From: Rotaria sordida
Taxonomy: Eukaryota > Rotifera > Eurotatoria > Philodinida > Philodinidae
Assembly: GCA_905250125.1 (NCBI GenBank)
Contig: CAJNOL010001029.1
Location: forward strand, 1-64,000
Length of the DNA stretch: 64,000 nt
Direction: 5' to 3'
Translations under genes and position numbers: made by a program
The notes under the pieces: model-generated
What the model was told of the DNA's origin: nothing
Databases searched by the model: none
Seen by the model: the letters and a program-made list of their open reading frames with translations, nothing else
Shown: positions 59,366 to 64,000 of the stretch, piece after piece
Layout: each line of letters opens with the position of its first letter
Position numbering within the stretch: the stretch's first letter is position 1

Positions 59366-62300
59366 TTATTTATGATTAAACCAACCACCACTTGTTAAAC
59401 TAGTCGTATGTTTTTGACTTTCAACTTTAGCTTTTTCTTTTGTTGAAAAATGTAAAATAGTCATTAAAGCATTTGCCATTGTATGTTTAACTTGTGTATC
59501 ATTAGCAAGTAAATAATGATAAAAAACATTTTTTATATAATCAATATTATGTTCATTTTTAGTTAATAATTCATTACGTTGTGTACTTAATTTAATATGT
59601 TCTAAATCATCATTTAATTTTTCAATTGTTATTTGTAATTGATTTATTTCAAATGAATATTTATTATGTAAATCACGTATTGTTAATTCAAGTTCATGAC
59701 GTTGTTTTCTTAATGATGTTAATTCTTGTTCACGTAATTGTTGTTCTTGAATAAAATATAAAAGATTATTATTATCAGAACTTATTGGTCCGCCTATCGT
59801 TGATGATGATGATGCTGAATAATGATTATGAGAAAATAATTCATTCATTATTGTTGGTGATTCATCAATTTGTTGAATATTAGATGTTGAATGAATTATT
59901 TTATTATCAAGAATTGTTGATTGTTCTAATTGTTGTTTTTTCATTGTTTCTAATTCATGATCTTTTTCATTTAATAAACGTTGTATACGTTCACGTTGTT
60001 TTTCTAATTCACATTCAAGTTCATTTAATTCAATACGTTTTCGTGTTAATATATGTTCAATTTCTTGACGATGTTGTTTATGTAAATTTGTTATACAAGA
60101 TTCAAGTTTTTCAACAACTTGTATATGACGATCATTTTCACAATTATATAATGATTGACTTTGAGTTAATTTTTCACGTAACTGATCAATTTGATTACGT
60201 AAATCATCGATTTCTTTTGAAGCATTTATATCCTAAGAAATCAATACATAGTTTATTAGATATTCAAGGATATTCCAATAAAAATTAGTTTATATGTAAA
60301 TAAAGAATTGATTCCTACCCAACTATATCTATATGAGTTTCGAATACTGCGAATGATGTTTTAAATGATATTGTCTCTTTTAATAATAGTCATATTGACA
60401 GAAGAAACGTGGTAATGAAAATCTAGAAATCGACCAATATTTTGTTTGAAGAGTTTTAATGAATTATGAATTCATCGTATGTACCATAAAACTATAATAC
60501 ACAGCGAAGGTATGGATGTGTAGATATCCTCTGCACCTACACCCTAATTATCACTTTTCTTCTGTTTATACGGCTATAATTAAAAGAGATAATTTCATTT
60601 AAAACATCGTCCTAAGTACTCGAAACTCATATAGATATAGTTGGGTAGGGATCATTCTTTGTTTATATATCAACTAATTTTCATTGAGACCCAAAACTTA
60701 TGGGATACCCTTTATATTGGTATAAGAGATCTCAGTTTAGATATATAGGTCATGGCTTCGAATTCTTGAGAATTTCTATTAGTTTCATGAAGTTAAACAA
60801 TAGCCAATAGTGAGAAATGTTTTTTTTATGCTTAAGTGCAATACATTGAAATATTCAAGAGTTATCCTCCTATTATGGATTAATCAGTACGTATTTATCT
60901 GATCAAGATTTCTCAATCAGATCTAGTAATATAGATTTCCGGCTGATGTCAAATTGTAACCAAAATATGCTATTACAACATTACGTTCGATTTCGTGGCC
61001 CACCATGACTCCATATTTAAAACGAATGAAAAATGCGATACAAGAGTTCCCTACGGAAATAGTGCTTTTAGAATATATATTAGAAATTTATAAAAAAAAA
61101 TTCCAAACATATCAGTAACTGAAATATTCAAACCATCGGTTTTTTTTAATATACGATACTTCAATAAAATCTCGAGAAAACTTTCAAAAAACATCATAAA
61201 CTTCATCAGCAATACTATTTTCGAATGCTCAGAAAAGCCAAACTATAATTCAACATATAGTTTAGATCGTATCGAAAAAGAGAGCTGTGCAAGTATGAAC
61301 ATAAAATATACTCTAGAAAAAACCGTAAAACTTTACCATGTAAACAAGCATTCGTACAGCCTGCCTGCCTACAAAATTATTCATGCTAATTATAGTTCAC
61401 AATCTCGATTCCGTGAGACATTCGGGATTGTCCAGACAAATTTTCATTACGGAACAAACTGAATTCGAGCGTTGAAAAAAGTTTGTCCTGCAGAATTCTA
61501 GTGCTAAACCATCACACTCTTTTTTTATCTTCATCGATAGTCCACTGACAGATATTCTTATGCATCTCTATGATATATTTTAATCTCATCTCATGTATCA
61601 CTTCTTGTACTGGCAAGTAGTCAAGTACATGAAAGTATCAATAATGTCAAATCGGAATTATAGAAATCCTTGTCAGATGACCAAAAGATCTAATATTTGA
61701 GAGAAACATTTTGTATATATATATTTTTGTGAATAATTGAATTCAACTTTCAAGTTTGACCTATATATCAGTACACTATATATGAGGATCTGCGAGTATA
61801 AGTTATATTCATATTGGTATGTTTACGAAGAAAAGACTGATGTTTTCGAAATTTTTCTATAATACCTTAAAATTTTTTGCTTTAAATACAGCAACAGTTT
61901 TACTTCGATATTTTTCTAATTCATTTTTAAGTCGATCAATTTCTTCATAACATTTACTATGTAATATTTTATTATTTTCTGTTGATAAATTTATTCCATT
62001 AATATTTGTTGTTCCTGATGACATTTCACGATCAATATTAAGAATATCTATTTTAATAAAAAGAAATTTATTAAAAAGTCAAATTTCATTATTTTTACCT
62101 TCAATTGTTAAAGATTTACCAAAACGATCATTTGCAACACGTATTAAAACTTTTAATTTAGCAATACGTTGCATTAATGTATCTAAATCACGATGATTAT
62201 TATTATCATCATCATTATTTGTTATATCAATATCATCATGTTCAATAGATGTTGATGAAGCTTTTGTCAATAGAGCATTTTCAACATCAAGTTGAGCTAT

Positions 62301-63357
62301 ACGTTCTTTTAATCGTTGAATAATCATTTGATCTTGTGCACTGAAAAAGGAGGGATTTTTGTTTTTTGAAAAGACAAAAAAAAAAATTTAGAAATTTACC
62401 GTTGTTTTTCAATAACACCAATCTGGTCAGATAATTCAGCAATATGTGTTTCACTTGTTGATATTTTTTGAGCATTTTCACTGGTAATGTCAGTTAATTT
62501 TTTTTCTAATTGTTGATTGCGTTTTGATTCAACACGTAATTGTTCAACATGTTTGATCTGGAGAACAAAAATACAAAATCAAAATATGTTTCCTATGAAA
62601 TGATCACAAACAAGCAAGACACTTTTGATCATTAAATGTATTATTAAAACTAATGGATCGATAAGATAAAGGCAAATTATAATCTCATCTGATCAAAATG
62701 ATCATATTAACTGAGAACCCGTGTACTATTCAGAATGGGTGCCTTGCCGAAGATTTGGTTGGTCTTTTTCTGGAGTTTTAAATCACTCCTTCGGAAGAGA
62801 ATATCTAGATAAAACACTGCCCAGAAGGTGTGGGTACAGGTAGGATTGTCTATCTTCTCTTCACCTACTCACACCGTACAGTCTCTATTTTGAAAAAATA
62901 TCTTTAAAACTTACTTCCATATCTTTTATTTTTGATGTTAATTGAACAATATTTTCTTTTGAACGTTTCAATTCTTCCAAATCAATTCTTTTGAAAATAA
63001 ACATGTATATATATATATATATATGAATATTTATAGAAAATTTTCTTGTAAATTTCTTACGAATATTTTTCTTTTATATCATTTAATTTTGTTTGATATT
63101 GACTATTTAAATTATTATATTGTTTTTTTAATGTATCTAATTGACTTTCAAGTGTAACTACTTTTGCTCGATTTTCTTCAAACTAATAAAAAGAAAATAT
63201 TTTTGTTTCAATACAATAAATAACTTACTTGATGCTCCATTGTTTCAGATTTATTACGTTCAGTTGAGAGAAGTGTTTGTAATTCACGCATCATAACACC
63301 ATGATCAGCTGTTTCACGTTCATGATCACGTTGAGATTGTCGTAATGATTTTTTCAA
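59366..63357 (-). CDS. GRIP-domain golgin (GCC1/GCC88-like), 3' part of gene
   Basis: Seven exons seen: 63357-63229, 63182-63061, 62987-62915, 62557-62400, 62340-62099, 62047-61866 and 60232-59366. Together they give 590 in-frame residues and a stop. The gene continues upstream beyond the window. The protein is almost wholly coiled coil (for example EEIDRLKNELEKY and ELNELECELEKQRERIQRLL). It ends in a GRIP domain, IDYIKNVFYHYLL then TILHFSTKEKAKV, followed by a short tail with Trp (GGWFNHK). The conserved GRIP Tyr that contacts Arl1-GTP is present. GRIP golgins tether transport vesicles at the trans-Golgi. Among human proteins the tail and ILHFS segment seem closest to GCC1, but golgin-97 or GCC2 cannot be excluded without alignment. 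Introns between exons contain mobile-element-like sequence. Confidence 0.86.
60302..60661. mobile_element. MITE-like element with about 110-bp terminal inverted repeats in golgin intron
   Basis: The left arm (about 60302-60415) and right arm (about 60550-60661) are inverted copies. Matching words are CTACCCAACTATATCTATAT with its complement, ATGAGTTTCGA, and GATGTTTTAAATGA. The element is flanked by GTTTATATGT (60288-60297) and GTTTATATAT (60661-60670), a possible target duplication. It sits in the 1633-bp intron 60233-61865. Confidence 0.75.
60662..61865. other. Remainder of the 1.6-kb golgin intron
   Basis: AT-rich, no ORF and no further clear repeat structure. Confidence 0.45.
62700..62885 (-). 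mobile_element. Possible Helitron-like terminus in golgin intron
   Basis: On the minus strand the sequence ends ACACGGGTTCTCAGTTAAT. This resembles GCACGGGTTCTCGCTAGTA at 63733-63751 in the neighbouring intron. An ACCC/GGGT stem is possible before it. It is weaker than the second copy and lacks a clean CTRR end. Confidence 0.3.
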
Positions 63358-64000
63358 CTAAAATTAAGCAGAAAAGAAAAAAACATTAGTCATCAAAGAT
63401 GAATTATGTGTTCTCAATGTCTGTGTCGGGTCAAAGGTCAAATAAGACTATAAGCGGAAGGCTCAAGGGCTACTATATTAGGGTACCCAAGGTCCTCAAG
63501 GACTGGTAGGTAATAAGGGATAAAGCAATAAGAAGATAAGGCTATAAGGAATATAAGACTATAAGGTCGAAGGCTACCTGGACTATAAAAATATGTGTGA
63601 TATAAGAGTATGAGGCCGTAGGGCTATCTATCTATCTATATTCATAATATCGGATGTCTATATGTCTGTTACCGGATGAAAAATTAAAAGTCTAAGGTCA
63701 TACTTTAAAGGAGGAAACACACGTGCAATATGCACGGGTTCTCGCTAGTATAATCAAAATTTGTATCATCAATAGAAAATCTCGAAAACTTTTGTTTTAT
63801 GCTTGAGACATGGGATATTCAGAAAAGTTTTATATTTATCAATGAACAAAATTTCTACAATTATGTTTTACTTAAAATTGAAAATCTAATTAAAAAATTA
63901 ATATTAATGACTAAAGCTTTAGCATTGGTATTTTTGAAATCTCTTTTTTTCGGAATATTTAGATATGAATTTAAAATTTTTGTTTTTTTTTATAACAACC
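63358..64000. other. Golgin intron running off the right edge, with degenerate CTATAAGG repeats
   Basis: Upstream of exon 63229-63357. From about 63445 to 63640 the words CTATAAGG, GGCTATAAGG and AAGGCT recur with drift. The segment ends at the Helitron-like 3' end near 63748. The last 250 bp are plain AT-rich sequence. Confidence 0.5.
63420..63748 (+). mobile_element. Candidate short non-autonomous Helitron (3' end clear)
   Basis: A perfect 6-bp stem hairpin, CGTGCA-ATA-TGCACG, at 63722-63736 is followed after 8 bp by CTAG at 63745-63748 and then T. A subterminal hairpin plus CTRR next to T is the signature of a Helitron 3' end. The 5' end is uncertain: a TC dinucleotide near 63419-63420 is only a guess. 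There is no Rep/helicase ORF in the window. Confidence 0.5.

Noticed and set aside
59884..60288. 134-codon plus-strand ORF rich in Val, Leu and Tyr
   Set aside because: Shadow of the golgin coiled-coil exon; its hydrophobic look comes from reverse-complement Glu/Lys/Gln codons.
1..64000. CRISPR arrays, rRNA genes, bacterial operons or plasmid features
   Set aside because: Nothing of this kind is visible. Spliced genes show that the DNA is eukaryotic, and the only tandem array has a 177-bp unit without spacers.

Overview
This window is nuclear DNA from a small-genome, intron-rich animal. It is AT-rich, its introns are often 50-100 nt long with GT-AG ends, and it encodes animal orthologues: the GEN1 Holliday-junction resolvase, TMEM41, a soluble guanylate cyclase, an SLC7 amino-acid exchanger, lipoyltransferase LIPT1 and a GRIP-domain golgin. 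I infer a bdelloid rotifer. The grounds are a membrane-anchored, Thr-rich, six-blade NHL-propeller protein, an F-box/repeat protein, intron-poor genes of possibly foreign origin, many fold-back repeats, a TGTGGG-rich tract (the bdelloid telomere unit), and polypyrimidine-AG signals just before several start codons that fit spliced-leader trans-splicing. No ribosomal or mitochondrial marker is present to prove the taxon.

Layout. Positions 1-9.4 kb are sparse: a clipped minus-strand gene at the left edge, a 177-bp tandem repeat, an intronless palmitoyl-protein thioesterase, an intronless APH-fold kinase-like gene, and a broken GNAT gene. From 9.5 to 17.9 kb is one minus-strand NHL-propeller gene whose two introns hold large inverted repeats and a 100-N assembly gap. 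From 19.2 to 35.2 kb three minus-strand genes lie head to tail: GEN1, TMEM41 and soluble guanylate cyclase; 97 bp separate GEN1 from TMEM41. From 35.2 to 40.4 kb is gene-free. At 40.4-42.0 kb is an intronless F-box protein, followed by a decayed ORF. From 44.2 to 47.3 kb is an SLC7 exchanger with 14 exons. At 50.0-51.0 kb is a short-chain dehydrogenase lacking the usual catalytic lysine. A 1-kb element with hAT-like ends (52.3-53.3 kb) is followed by a secreted C45/acyltransferase-type Ntn hydrolase (53.5-54.9 kb). From 57.0 kb to the right edge are LIPT1 and the 3' part of a GRIP golgin, 108 bp apart on the minus strand.

For every complete multi-exon gene I set the splice sites by hand. Each joined reading frame is a multiple of three with no internal stop, which is the main support for the exon coordinates. 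The genes do not form one pathway. They are housekeeping genes (DNA repair, autophagy/lipid scrambling, cGMP signalling, amino-acid transport, lipoylation, Golgi tethering) interleaved with accessory genes and non-autonomous mobile elements.
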